Of a stretch of 61,016 nucleotides of DNA, positions 27,967 through 35,930 are shown piece after piece. This DNA comes from Acidovorax sp. (GTDB taxonomy: Bacteria > Pseudomonadota > Gammaproteobacteria > Burkholderiales > Burkholderiaceae_C). Position 1 is the first letter of the stretch, and every line of letters begins with the position of its first letter. Below the pieces are notes generated by a model. It saw nothing but the letters and a program-made list of their open reading frames with translations, made no database searches and was not told the origin of the DNA. A program made the translations under genes and the position numbers. The stretch is from NCBI GenBank assembly GCA_018780365.1, contig JADMJR010000017.1, forward strand, positions 1 to 61,016, read 5' to 3'.

Positions 27967-28947
27967 TCACTCCAGCTTCAGGCCGATGTCCTTGATGAGC
28001 TTGCCCCAGCGCACACGCTCGGCGGCGGCAAAGGTGTTCATCTGCGCGGGCGTGCCGGGCATGGCTTCCACACCCAGGGCCTGGAAACGCGCCTTCACTG
28101 GCGTGGAGTTCAGCGCGGCCTGCAAGGCCGTGCTCAGGCGCTTGATTTCCTCGGGCGGCGTGGACGCATGGACCGACATGCCCTGCCAGGCAAAGGCCTC
28201 GAAGTCCTTGAGGCCCTGCTCCATCAACGTCGGCACCTCGGGCAGCGTGGCCATGCGCAGGGCGCTGGCCACGCCAATGGCGCGCAGGTTGCCGCCCACG
28301 ATGTTCGGCATGCCCCCTGCCGACTCGACGAACATGAACGGAACCTGCCCGCCCATGATGTCCTGGATGGCCGGCGTGACGCCCCGGTAGGGCACGTGGG
28401 TCATGTTCAGGCCGGTCTGCTGGCGCAGCAGCTCCATGGTCAGGTGGTGGGGCGTGCCCGCGCCGGGCGATGCATAGTTGACGCCGCCGGGCTGCGCCTT
28501 GGCCCAGGCCAGGAACTCCTTGAAGTTCTTGACGGGCAGCTTGGGCGACACCACCAGGATCAGCGGAAAACGCACCAGCATGCCCACCGACGACAGGTCC
28601 CGGTCGGCGTTGTACGACAGCTTGCTGTACAGCCAGGGGTTGGTGGCCAGCACGGCGTAGTCGCCCGTGAGCAGCAGGTTGGCCGGGGTGGACGAGCGCG
28701 CCACATAGTCCGCAGCGATGTTGTGCGCCGCGCCGGGCTTGTTGACCACCACGATGGTCTGGTTCAGCGTCTTGCTCATCTGGTCGGCCACGGTGCGCGC
28801 CACGATGTCGGTGCCGCCCCCGGCCGCCATGCCGACCACCCATTCGAGCGGGCGCTTGTCCTGCGCCAGGGTGGCCAGCGGCAGGCCGCTGAGGGACATG
28901 GCGGCGGTGCACAGGGCCGCGCGGCGGGAGAGATTGAATGTGGACAT
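27967..28947 (-). CDS. Bug/TctC-family tripartite tricarboxylate transporter binding protein
   Basis: Periplasmic solute receptor of the Bug family, 326 residues, with an N-terminal signal carrying twin arginines (SRRAALCTAAMSLSGLPLATLA). The mature protein shows the Bug hallmarks GMAAGGGTDIVARTVA and VVNKPGAAHNIAADYVA, plus the typical SPGAGTPHH segment. GAGGAG lies just before the ATG. It lies inside the hpa operon, 138 bases after hpaI, and may bind homoprotocatechuate or a related aromatic acid. No tctA/tctB membrane genes are in the window. Confidence 0.9.
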   Translation of the reverse strand: MSTFNLSRRAALCTAAMSLSGLPLATLAQDKRPLEWVVGMAAGGGTDIVARTVADQMSKTLNQTIVVVNKPGAAHNIAADYVARSSTPANLLLTGDYAVLATNPWLYSKLSYNADRDLSSVGMLVRFPLILVVSPKLPVKNFKEFLAWAKAQPGGVNYASPGAGTPHHLTMELLRQQTGLNMTHVPYRGVTPAIQDIMGGQVPFMFVESAGGMPNIVGGNLRAIGVASALRMATLPEVPTLMEQGLKDFEAFAWQGMSVHASTPPEEIKRLSTALQAALNSTPVKARFQALGVEAMPGTPAQMNTFAAAERVRWGKLIKDIGLKLE

Positions 28948-29085
28948 GGGGTGTCTCCTCACAGAGGATGGTTGGAAAAAAGGCCGGCTTGGTGGCTGGC
29001 TCGGGGGAAACCGGGAAAAGGCTGCGCTTCGGGCACTGCCTGCTGCAGTGCCCGGTGCTGGGTTGTCTGTCTGTGGGTGGGCCTG

Positions 29086-29910
29086 TCAGTAGGGGTTGCC
29101 GCCGCTGGCCAGGGGCACTGGCGTTGGCGCGGGCGCCGGGTTGCGGCCAAAGCTGCACGCCAGCTCGGTGGCGCCGCGCACCAGCAGCGTGGTGTCCACG
29201 CCCACCGCCACGAACAGGGCGCCCGCATCCAGGTAGCTCTGGGCGAGCTGGCGGTCCGCCATCAGGATGCCGGCGGCCTTGCCGGCCGCACGCACGGTGG
29301 CAATGCCCTCCAGGATGGCGCGTTGCACGGCCGGGTGGCTCGCCTGGCCCCGGTAACCCATCGCGGCCGACAGGTCCGCAGGGCCAAAGAACACGCCGTC
29401 CACGCCGTCGGTCGCGGCGATGGCCTGCAGGTTCTGCATCGCCAGCGGGGTCTCGGCCTGCACCAGCAGGCACATCTCGCCGTTGGCGCGGTTCAGGTAG
29501 TCCTCCACCTGGTTCCAGCGAGAGGCCCGCGCCAGCGCGGCACCCATGCCCCGGATGCCTTCGGGCGCATAGCGCATGGCGCGCACCATCAGGGCTGCCT
29601 GCTCGGGCGTATCGACCATGGGGATGAGCAGGGTCTGTGCGCCCACGTCCAGGTACTGCTTGACCAGCGCCACATCGGCCTGCACCGGGCGCACCACGGG
29701 GTGCACGGGGTACGGGGCCACGGCCCGCAGTTGGTCGAGCACGCTGCGCACGTCGTTGGGCGCATGCTCTGCGTCCAGCAGCAGCCAGTCAAAGCCGCAG
29801 CCAGCCAGCGCCTCGGCGGCGTTGGCATCGGCCAGCCCCACCCACAGGCCGATCTGCGGACGGCCCTCGCGCAGCGCGTTGCGAAACCGATTGTTGGGGA
29901 TCTGCATCAT
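29086..29910 (-). CDS. hpaI: 4-hydroxy-2-oxoheptane-1,7-dioate aldolase HpaI
   Basis: Class II aldolase that cleaves 4-hydroxy-2-oxoheptanedioate to pyruvate and succinate semialdehyde, the last step of homoprotocatechuate meta-cleavage. HpcH/HpaI residues are intact: [11 protein letters not shown] (active-site His), VVRPV (Arg), VQAETPLAM (metal Glu) and [12 protein letters not shown] (metal Asp). The start is one of two adjacent ATGs (29910 or 29907). The protein has about 274 residues, slightly longer than E. coli HpaI because of a Pro-rich C-terminal tail ([12 protein letters not shown]). It lies 10 bases after hpaH and is translationally close to it. The garL/hpaI distinction is settled by the operon. 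Confidence 0.93.
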   Translation of the reverse strand: MMQIPNNRFRNALREGRPQIGLWVGLADANAAEALAGCGFDWLLLDAEHAPNDVRSVLDQLRAVAPYPVHPVVRPVQADVALVKQYLDVGAQTLLIPMVDTPEQAALMVRAMRYAPEGIRGMGAALARASRWNQVEDYLNRANGEMCLLVQAETPLAMQNLQAIAATDGVDGVFFGPADLSAAMGYRGQASHPAVQRAILEGIATVRAAGKAAGILMADRQLAQSYLDAGALFVAVGVDTTLLVRGATELACSFGRNPAPAPTPVPLASGGNPY

Positions 29911-29920
29911 GGCAAAGGCC

Positions 29921-30724
29921 TCAGACAAAACGGAAGGACACGGAGCCCAGCGGACCATAGTCGGCGTGGAAGCTGTCGCCCGCCACCGCCGCCGTGGGGC
30001 GCGTGAACGAGCCCGCCAGCACCACATCGCCGGCATTGAGCTGCTCGCCATAGGGCGCGATCTTGTTGGCCAGCCAGGCCACACCATTCGCTGGGTGGTT
30101 GAGCACGGCGGCAGCCAGGCCGCTTTCCTCGATCACGCCGTTCTTGTGCAGCAGCGCGCCCACCCAGCGCAGGTCCACGTCCAGGGGCTTGACGGGGCGG
30201 CCGCCCAGCACGATGCCGGCATTGGCAGCAAAGTCCGAGATGGTGTCGAAGACCTTGCGCATAGCCCGGGTCTCGCGGTCGAACTGCTCGATGCGCGAGT
30301 CGATGATCTCGATGGCGGGCACCACGTAATCGGTGGCCGAGAGCACGTCGAACAGCGACACGCCCGGGCCCTTCAAGGGCTTGCCCAGGATGAAGGCCAG
30401 CTCCACCTCCACGCGCGGCGCGATGAAGCGCCCTGCGGGGATGTCGCCGCCGGCATCGAAGAACATGTCGTCCATCAGCGGCGCATAGTCGGGCTCGGTG
30501 ATCTGGCTGGCGATCTGCATCGCCCGCGAGGTCAGGCCGATCTTGCGGCCCTTGATGGTGCGGCCCTCGGCCAGCTCCAGCCGCACCCATTCGCGCTGGA
30601 TGGCGTAGCCGTCCTCGATGGTCATCTCGGGGTACTGCAGCGAGAAGTGGCGCAGCTGCGTGCGGGTCTTGCGCGCCTCTTGGAGCGCGCGCGCCAGGGC
30701 GCCCACGGTGTCTTGTGAAAGCAT
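29921..30724 (-). CDS. hpaH: 2-oxo-hept-3-ene-1,7-dioate hydratase HpaH
   Basis: Hydrates 2-oxohept-3-enedioate to 4-hydroxy-2-oxoheptanedioate, just upstream of the aldolase step. The 267-residue product has the family motifs [29 protein letters not shown] and [19 protein letters not shown], whose Glu residues bind the divalent metal, and [15 protein letters not shown]. It is normal in length and uses an ATG at 30724. It lies 23 bases after hpaF and 10 before hpaI. The same fold is used by 2-oxopent-4-enoate hydratases (MhpD), but the operon supports HpaH. Confidence 0.94.
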   Translation of the reverse strand: MLSQDTVGALARALQEARKTRTQLRHFSLQYPEMTIEDGYAIQREWVRLELAEGRTIKGRKIGLTSRAMQIASQITEPDYAPLMDDMFFDAGGDIPAGRFIAPRVEVELAFILGKPLKGPGVSLFDVLSATDYVVPAIEIIDSRIEQFDRETRAMRKVFDTISDFAANAGIVLGGRPVKPLDVDLRWVGALLHKNGVIEESGLAAAVLNHPANGVAWLANKIAPYGEQLNAGDVVLAGSFTRPTAAVAGDSFHADYGPLGSVSFRFV

Positions 30725-30747
30725 GGTGTTGTAGGGGCCGTTAGCCG

Positions 30748-31203
30748 TCAGCCGTTGGCGGGCTTGTGAAACAGGGGGTGGATGGAGCTGTGCTTGGCGT
30801 CGAACACATCGGGACCTTCATCGATCTGCAAGGTGATGCCGATGTGGCGCGACGCCAGCAGCGCGGAAAAATGGGCCTGTGCCGCAGCCTCCAGCGCGCG
30901 GCCCACGGACAGGTGGGTGGCGCTGCCACGGCCACGGCCCATGCGCAGGTTGAGGTAGACGAAGGCATAGCCCGCGCCGTCCCCCGCCGCCAGCCCGGCG
31001 GCCCCGCCATCGGCCACGGCGCAGTGCGCCGCCGGGTAGGCCAGCACGCGCACGCCGCCCGTGGGGAACACCGGCTTGCCGGCTTCGTCGACCTGGGCGC
31101 ACAGGGCCTGGGCCAGTGCGCGGCACAGCGCCGCCATGTCGCTGCCGCCTTGCGCGGCGGGCAGGTCCAGGTTGGGGGTGTAGAGGATGACCAAGTGGGG
31201 CAT
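30748..31203 (-). CDS. hpaF: 5-carboxymethyl-2-hydroxymuconate isomerase HpaF
   Basis: Tautomerase-fold isomerase that converts 5-carboxymethyl-2-hydroxymuconate to 5-oxopent-3-ene-1,2,5-tricarboxylate. The start at 31203 puts Pro immediately after Met, giving the catalytic N-terminal proline of the tautomerase superfamily. YTPNLDL and the C-terminal [19 protein letters not shown] match HpaF. At about 151 residues it is some 25 longer than the E. coli enzyme; the extra residues are a Gly/Ala-rich stretch near residues 65-85. It lies 25 bases after hpaD and 23 before hpaH. Confidence 0.9.
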   Translation of the reverse strand: MPHLVILYTPNLDLPAAQGGSDMAALCRALAQALCAQVDEAGKPVFPTGGVRVLAYPAAHCAVADGGAAGLAAGDGAGYAFVYLNLRMGRGRGSATHLSVGRALEAAAQAHFSALLASRHIGITLQIDEGPDVFDAKHSSIHPLFHKPANG

Positions 31204-31228
31204 GGCGCGGCTCCGGCTCAGTTGCGGA

Positions 31229-32152
31229 TCACAGGCGGCTGAAAGCCTGGTAGCCCGAGGCCGAGGAAGCCTGCGCCGCCGGAATCGCACGCCCCGTCTG
31301 CGGCGTGACCGGGAAGACAGCGTTAATCTGCCCCGTGCCCGAGGCGCCGAAGTACGGCGTCACCACGTCCGCCTGGCCCGCATACTCCGACCAGCCCAGT
31401 GCGCCCACCAGCATGGCGGTGTCGTGCATGAAGCCTTCGCCGTGGCCCTTGGCCGCGTACTCGGGCAGCATCTCGCAGAACGTGGCCCAGTCGCCCGCCT
31501 GCCACATCTCGATGACGCGGTGGTCCAGCGTCTCCAGGAAGGGGCTCCAGATCTTCTGGGCAAATTCGGGGGCCAGGCCGTTCTGGGCAAAACGGTGGCT
31601 CAGGCTGCCGCTGGCCAGAAAGGCCACAGTGCCGTCGTACTGCTCTTCAATGGCCCGGCGCATGGCCCAGCCCAGGCGCGCGCTGTCGGCCAGGTAGTGC
31701 ACCTGGCACAGGGCCGACACCGACACCACCTTGAAGTGCTGGTCTGCGTTCATGTAGCGCATGGGAACCAGCGTCCCGTACTCGGGCGCCAGCGTGGTCG
31801 CGGGGTGGGCCAGGGTCTCCACGCCCTCTGCGCAGCAGGCTTTGGCCAGCAATTGCCCCAGCTCCGGGTTGCCGGGAAACGCGTAGTCCAGGTTGCTGAT
31901 GAAGTGGGGCAGCTCGTTGCTGGTGTACACCCCCTGGAACTGCGGCGCGCAGTTGATGTGGTAGTTGGCATTCACCAGCCAGTGCGTGTCGAACACCACG
32001 ATGGTGTCCACGCCCAGTTCCCGGCAGCGGCGGCCAATTTCGATATGGCCGTCGATGGCGGCCTGGCGAAACCCTTTTTGCGGGCCCTCCAGTTCGCTCA
32101 GGTACATGGAAGGTACGTGGGTGATTTTGGCTGCCAGTGCGAGTTGTCCCAT
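31229..32152 (-). CDS. hpaD: 3,4-dihydroxyphenylacetate 2,3-dioxygenase HpaD
   Basis: Extradiol ring-cleavage enzyme (class III, LigB-type) that opens homoprotocatechuate to 5-carboxymethyl-2-hydroxymuconate semialdehyde using Fe(II) and O2. The 307-residue sequence keeps the iron ligands His12 (ITHVPSMY), His57 (FDTHWLV) and Glu256 (GWSEYAG), plus the acid/base histidine region at LSHRF. It is the ring-fission enzyme that defines this operon; it is the class III type found in enterobacteria, not the vicinal-oxygen-chelate type of Brevibacterium. GGAG 7 bases before the ATG supports the start. Upstream hpaE is 51 bases away. Confidence 0.95.
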   Translation of the reverse strand: MGQLALAAKITHVPSMYLSELEGPQKGFRQAAIDGHIEIGRRCRELGVDTIVVFDTHWLVNANYHINCAPQFQGVYTSNELPHFISNLDYAFPGNPELGQLLAKACCAEGVETLAHPATTLAPEYGTLVPMRYMNADQHFKVVSVSALCQVHYLADSARLGWAMRRAIEEQYDGTVAFLASGSLSHRFAQNGLAPEFAQKIWSPFLETLDHRVIEMWQAGDWATFCEMLPEYAAKGHGEGFMHDTAMLVGALGWSEYAGQADVVTPYFGASGTGQINAVFPVTPQTGRAIPAAQASSASGYQAFSRL

Positions 32153-32203
32153 TTTTTTCTCCTGTCTTGCTCGTTTGCTCTGCGGGGTGAACAGCGATAC
32201 GGG

Positions 32204-33661
32204 TCACACACCCCAGTGCGGAATGTGGTGGCTGCCCATCGACACTGCAATGTTCTTGGGCTCCAAGAACACCTCGTAGCTCCAGGTGCCTCCTTCGCGC
32301 CCCGTGCCGCTGCCCTTGGTGCCGCCGAAAGGCTGGCGCAGGTCGCGCACGTTCTGGCTGTTGACGAAACACATGCCCGCCTCGATGCCAGCCGCCACAC
32401 GGTGCGCCCGGCCGATGTTCTCGGTCCAGACGTAGCTCGACAGGCCGTACTGGATGTCGTTGGCCAGGCGGATCGCCTCGGCCTCGTCCTCGAACGGGAT
32501 CAGGCAGGCCACGGGGCCGAAGATCTCGTCCTGGGCGATCTTCATGCGGTTGTCCACGTCCGCGAACACCGTGGGCAACACGAAGTTGCCTTTTTGCAGG
32601 TGGGCCGGCAGCTCGGGCGTGCCGAGGCCGCCGCACAGCAGGGTGGCACCCTCTTTGGGGCCCAGCTCGATGTAGTTGCGCACCTTGGCCAGATGGGCCT
32701 GGCTGATCATCGGGCCGACGATGGTTTTTTCATCCAGCGGGTCTCCCACCACGATGCGGCGCGCGCGGGTCGCGAACTTCTCTGCGAAGTCGGCATAGAT
32801 GGACTTCTGCACCAAGATGCGCGAACCGGCGGTGCAGCGCTCTCCGTTGTTGGAGAAGATCATGAAGAGGGCAGCATCGAGCGCGCGGTCCAGGTCGGCA
32901 TCGGCAAACACCACGAAGGGGCTCTTGCCACCCAGCTCCATGCTGAACTTCTTGAGGCCGGCGGCCTGCACGATGCGGTTGCCCGTGGCGGTGGAGCCGG
33001 TGAACGAAATCGCGCGCACGTCGGGGTGGGTGCACAGGGGCTCGCCCGCGTCCTTGCCATAACCATGCACCACGTTCAGCACACCGGCTGGAATGCCGGC
33101 TTCGAGCGCCAGCTCGCCCAGGCGCGCGGCCGTCAGGGGCGACAGCTCGCTCATCTTGAGCACCGCCGTGTTGCCGAAGGCGAGCGCGGGAGCCACCTTC
33201 CAGGTGGACGTCATGAAGGGCACGTTCCAGGGCGAGATCAGCGCGCACACGCCCACGGGGTGGAACAGCGTGTAGTTCAGGTGGGTGGGCGTGGGGTAGG
33301 TGTGGCCGTCCACACGGGTGCACATCTCGGCAAAGTAATAGAAGTTGTCGGCGGCACGCGGAATCAGCGCCTTGCCGGTCTGGCCGATGACCTGGCCGGT
33401 GTCCTTGGTTTCGGTCAGTGCCAGCGCGGGCACCTCGGCCGCGATCAGGTCGCCGAGCTTGCGCACGAGCTTGGCGCGCTCGGGGGCGGGCAGGCCGGCC
33501 CAGGCGGGAAAGGCGTCCTTGGCTGCGGCCACGGCGGCATGGACTTCGGCCTCTCCACCACTGGCCACCTCTGCCAGCACTTCCTGCGTGGCGGGGTTGA
33601 CGGTCTCGAAGTATTCGCGGCTTTCGACGGGTTTGCCGCCGATCAGGTGTTGGATGCGCAT
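32204..33661 (-). CDS. hpaE: 5-carboxymethyl-2-hydroxymuconate-semialdehyde dehydrogenase HpaE
   Basis: NAD-dependent aldehyde dehydrogenase that oxidises the HpaD product to 5-carboxymethyl-2-hydroxymuconate. The 485-residue protein shows SPWNVPFMTSTWKVAPALAFG, FTGSTATGNRI, MELGGKSPFVVFADADLDRA and the catalytic Cys in NNGERCTAGSR. It is the expected size. It lies between hpaG2 and hpaD, the usual order in hpa clusters. No residue is missing. Confidence 0.95.
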   Translation of the reverse strand: MRIQHLIGGKPVESREYFETVNPATQEVLAEVASGGEAEVHAAVAAAKDAFPAWAGLPAPERAKLVRKLGDLIAAEVPALALTETKDTGQVIGQTGKALIPRAADNFYYFAEMCTRVDGHTYPTPTHLNYTLFHPVGVCALISPWNVPFMTSTWKVAPALAFGNTAVLKMSELSPLTAARLGELALEAGIPAGVLNVVHGYGKDAGEPLCTHPDVRAISFTGSTATGNRIVQAAGLKKFSMELGGKSPFVVFADADLDRALDAALFMIFSNNGERCTAGSRILVQKSIYADFAEKFATRARRIVVGDPLDEKTIVGPMISQAHLAKVRNYIELGPKEGATLLCGGLGTPELPAHLQKGNFVLPTVFADVDNRMKIAQDEIFGPVACLIPFEDEAEAIRLANDIQYGLSSYVWTENIGRAHRVAAGIEAGMCFVNSQNVRDLRQPFGGTKGSGTGREGGTWSYEVFLEPKNIAVSMGSHHIPHWGV

Positions 33662-33703
33662 GAAAGGAATCTCCAGGATGCAGGGATTTGTTGGGGAGGG
33701 AAA

Positions 33704-34471
33704 TCAGCGGCCGAAGGCTTCGTCGCCCACGATGGTGTTCACCAGCCGGCCGATGCCGTCGATCTCGGTGACCACCTCGTCGCCCACGTTGACGTTCACC
33801 ACGCCTTCGGGCGTACCCGTCAGGATCACGTCGCCCGCGCGCAGCGTCATGAAGCTGCTCAGGTACTCGATCAGCTCGGCAATGTCGTTGACCATGTTGC
33901 CGGTGTGCCCCTGCTGCACCACCTGGCCGTTGACCAGGGTGCGCAGCCGCAGATCGTGCGGGTCGGGCACATCGGCCGCATCCACGAACCAGGGGCCCAG
34001 CACGGTGCAGGTATCGCGGTTCTTCACGCGCAGGTTGGGCCGGTACCAGTTCTCCAGGTAGTCGCGGATCGCGTAGTCGTTGCACACCGTGTAGCCCGCC
34101 ACATGCTGCAGGGCATCGGCCTTCTTCACGCCCCGGGCGGTCTTGCCGATCACCACCGCGAGTTCGCACTCGTAATGCATGAAGGCCACATCGGCCGGCC
34201 GGCGGGTCTGGCCGTTGTGGCCGATCAAGGCGCCCGGGCCCTTGAGGAACACTAGGGGTTCGTCCTTCGTGGTCACGGTCAGCTCGCCCGACAGCTCCTT
34301 GAGGTGGTCGGCATAGTTCAGGCCCAGCGCGATGACGGTGCCCACCTCGAACGGCGGCAGCCAGACCACCTCGCCCTGCTCCAGCACGCGGCCATCGGCC
34401 AGGCGGATCTGCTCGCCGTGGGGCGTTGCCTCGTGAATCGCGCCTGCATAGGCCACCCTTGCCTTCTTCAT
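33704..34471 (-). CDS. hpaG2: HpaG C-terminal-type subunit (HpaG2), FAH-family decarboxylase/isomerase
   Basis: Fumarylacetoacetate-hydrolase-fold enzyme, one half of the two-domain E. coli HpaG. HpaG performs the decarboxylation of 5-oxopent-3-ene-1,2,5-tricarboxylate and an isomerisation. This 255-residue piece has an extra N-terminal beta-domain (MKKARVAYAGAIHE) and the metal-binding ECELAVVIGKTARGV; GPWFVDAADVPDPHDLRL and TGTPEGVVNVNVGD are family landmarks. It overlaps hpaG1 by 4 bases (ATGA), so the pair is translationally coupled and probably forms one enzyme. Genes like this are commonly annotated as 4-hydroxyphenylacetate degradation bifunctional isomerase/decarboxylase, C-terminal subunit. 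Confidence 0.92.
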   Translation of the reverse strand: MKKARVAYAGAIHEATPHGEQIRLADGRVLEQGEVVWLPPFEVGTVIALGLNYADHLKELSGELTVTTKDEPLVFLKGPGALIGHNGQTRRPADVAFMHYECELAVVIGKTARGVKKADALQHVAGYTVCNDYAIRDYLENWYRPNLRVKNRDTCTVLGPWFVDAADVPDPHDLRLRTLVNGQVVQQGHTGNMVNDIAELIEYLSSFMTLRAGDVILTGTPEGVVNVNVGDEVVTEIDGIGRLVNTIVGDEAFGR

Positions 34472-35163
34472 GGCGAGACTCCTTCGTTCACAAACCGGTT
34501 GGCGAGCTGGCCAAGGCCCTCGATCTCGATGCGCACCTGCTGGCCTGCGCGCACGCGCGGCGCTCCGGCGGACACCCCCAGCAAAAGCACGTCGCCGGGC
34601 GACAGGGTCATGAACTCGGTGACATCGGCCAGCAGGCGCGCCACCGTGCGCCGCCGCTCGCCCGTGGTGGTGGCATGCACGAGGGCATCGTCCACCCAGA
34701 CACGCACCTCCAGGGCATCGGGGTTGCCCACCGCGCCGCAGGGCACCACCGCGGGCCCGATGGGGCAAAAACCATCGCGCGCCTTGAAACGGATCGAGGG
34801 CCGGTAGAACAGGTCATGCGGCACGCTGATGTCGTTCACGATGGTGTAGCCCGCCACATGGGCCAGCGCCTGCTCCGGCGCCACGCGGCACGCGGTGCGG
34901 CCGATGACGATGCCCAGCGAGGCGCCGATCTCCAGCTCGGGGGCATCGGCGGGCACCACCACGGCGTCGCCGTGGCCCACCAGCGTGTTGCGGGGCTTGA
35001 TGTACAGCACCGGCGCCTGGGCAGGCGCCTTGTAGGGCGGCTGCTCGGCAGCGGCCCCCAGCGCGGCAATGGCGGGCCCGTGGTTGAGCAGGGTTCCGTA
35101 CACCACCCCGGACAGCCGGTAGGGCGCAACGTCGAACTCCAGATGGCGTGGGTCTGAATGCAT
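34468..35163 (-). CDS. hpaG1: HpaG N-terminal-type subunit (HpaG1), FAH-family decarboxylase/isomerase
   Basis: Fumarylacetoacetate-hydrolase-fold protein of 231 residues matching the N-terminal half of fused HpaG. It carries the metal motif ELEIGASLGIVIGRTACRV, YIKPRNTLVGHGDAV and NDISVPHDLFYRPSIRFKARDGF. It is the first gene of the hpa operon; the start at 35163 lies about 19 bases from the predicted transcription start and has no obvious ribosome site, so the mRNA may have an unusually short or weak leader. The split into two genes contrasts with E. coli, where HpaG is a single chain. Confidence 0.92.
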   Translation of the reverse strand: MHSDPRHLEFDVAPYRLSGVVYGTLLNHGPAIAALGAAAEQPPYKAPAQAPVLYIKPRNTLVGHGDAVVVPADAPELEIGASLGIVIGRTACRVAPEQALAHVAGYTIVNDISVPHDLFYRPSIRFKARDGFCPIGPAVVPCGAVGNPDALEVRVWVDDALVHATTTGERRRTVARLLADVTEFMTLSPGDVLLLGVSAGAPRVRAGQQVRIEIEGLGQLANRFVNEGVSP

Positions 35164-35172
35164 GGCGATTAA

Positions 35173-35190
35173 TTGCTAATATGTGAGTAT
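35173..35190. promoter_or_regulatory. HpaR operator copy 1
   Basis: TTGCTAATATGTGAGTA (35173-35189) matches the better copy 23 bases to the right with two differences. It overlaps the -10 and the expected start site of the hpaG1 promoter, a position suited to repression. Confidence 0.7.
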
Positions 35191-35218
35191 CTTATTTGCT
35201 AACATGTTAGTAAGTCAA
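35189..35218 (-). promoter_or_regulatory. Sigma-70 promoter of the hpaG1-hpaI operon
   Basis: On the minus strand TTGACT (35213-35218) and TAAGAT (35189-35194) are separated by 18 bases, giving a good -35 and a moderate -10. The start site would fall near 35182, about 19 bases before the hpaG1 start. Both candidate HpaR operators overlap this promoter. Confidence 0.65.
35196..35213. promoter_or_regulatory. HpaR operator copy 2 (perfect inner palindrome)
   Basis: CTAACATGTTAG (35199-35210) is a perfect 12-base palindrome within the imperfect TTGCTAACATGTTAGTAA. MarR-family HpaR proteins bind such sites between hpaG and hpaR, and the site lies between the -35 and -10 of the operon promoter. 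Confidence 0.8.
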
Positions 35219-35294
35219 CGCCTGTCGCTTGTTTTTTGTCCGGGTTTACACGGATGCCCAGGCCCCCGGCCCGTTTCGAGGATGATTCACGTTT

Positions 35295-35765
35295 ATGGAT
35301 TCACAACCACTGGACCTCGTCCACCACCGCAACCTGCCACTGCTGTTCCTGCAGGCCCGAGAGAGCGTCTTTGCGCGCTTTAAGCCCATCCTCAACACGG
35401 CCGGCCTCACCGAGCAGCAGTGGCGCGTGGTCCGTGCGCTGCTGGACCACGGGCCGCTGGAGCCCCGCCAGATCGGCGACATCTGCCGCCTGTCGAGCCC
35501 CAGCCTGGCTGGCATCCTGGCGCGCATGGACGACCTGGGCCTGGTGCTGCGCGAGCGGCTGGAAAACGACCAGCGCCGGGTGCGGGTGTCGGTCACCCCC
35601 AAAGGCCAGGCCCTGGCCGCCAGTCTGGCGCCCACCATCGAGGCCACCTACCGTGAGCTGGAGAACCAGCTGGGCGTCGAGTTCATTGCGCACCTCTACA
35701 CCACGCTGGACGAAGTGATCGCCAAGCTCGGCACGGCCGCAGAGACCGAAGACGGCAACTGGTAG
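35295..35765 (+). CDS. hpaR: MarR-family repressor HpaR of the homoprotocatechuate operon
   Basis: MarR-type regulator of 156 residues that represses the meta-cleavage operon until homoprotocatechuate or a related acid is present. The winged helix runs from about residue 35 to 105 (LTEQQWRVVRALLDHG, then LSSPSLAGILARMDDLGLV as the recognition region and RRVRVSVTPKGQALA as the wing). MDSQPLDLVHHRNLPLLFLQ is the N-terminal helix. It is divergent from hpaG1, with 131 bases between the two starts, which is the conserved position of hpaR in hpa clusters. The two palindromes in that gap are its likely operators, and autoregulation would follow. Confidence 0.91.
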   Translation: MDSQPLDLVHHRNLPLLFLQARESVFARFKPILNTAGLTEQQWRVVRALLDHGPLEPRQIGDICRLSSPSLAGILARMDDLGLVLRERLENDQRRVRVSVTPKGQALAASLAPTIEATYRELENQLGVEFIAHLYTTLDEVIAKLGTAAETEDGNW

Positions 35766-35832
35766 CCCGGCGCCGCACGCCGTCGCCCTGGAGCGATGCG
35801 CCTGGACAGGCGCCCCCTGCCCGGTCCGCTCG

Positions 35833-35861
35833 AAAACCCGCAGTCCACAGCGGGTGGTTTT
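35833..35861 (+). terminator. Hairpin terminator after hpaR
   Basis: AAAA-CCCGC, the 8-base loop AGTCCACA, GCGGG and then TGGTTTT form a stem of five G:C pairs extended by A:T pairs. It lies 70 bases after the hpaR stop and before the AraC-family gene. Confidence 0.6.
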
Positions 35862-35930
35862 GTGATGGAATCACGCGCTCTTTCCGAGCGCTGCGAGCCC
35901 GCGAAGAATGGGCCCTAATGGAGACACAGC

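Noticed and set aside
27896-29473. Fusion of the semialdehyde dehydrogenase with an upstream frame of 526 codons
   Set aside because: The upstream part overlaps the Bug-protein gene on the same strand in another frame; the normal GabD N-terminus begins at 27895.
31187-34255. 1022-residue plus-strand frame antisense to the hpa operon
   Set aside because: It covers hpaD, hpaE and hpaG2, which are all conserved on the minus strand, so it is a shadow of GC-rich codon use.
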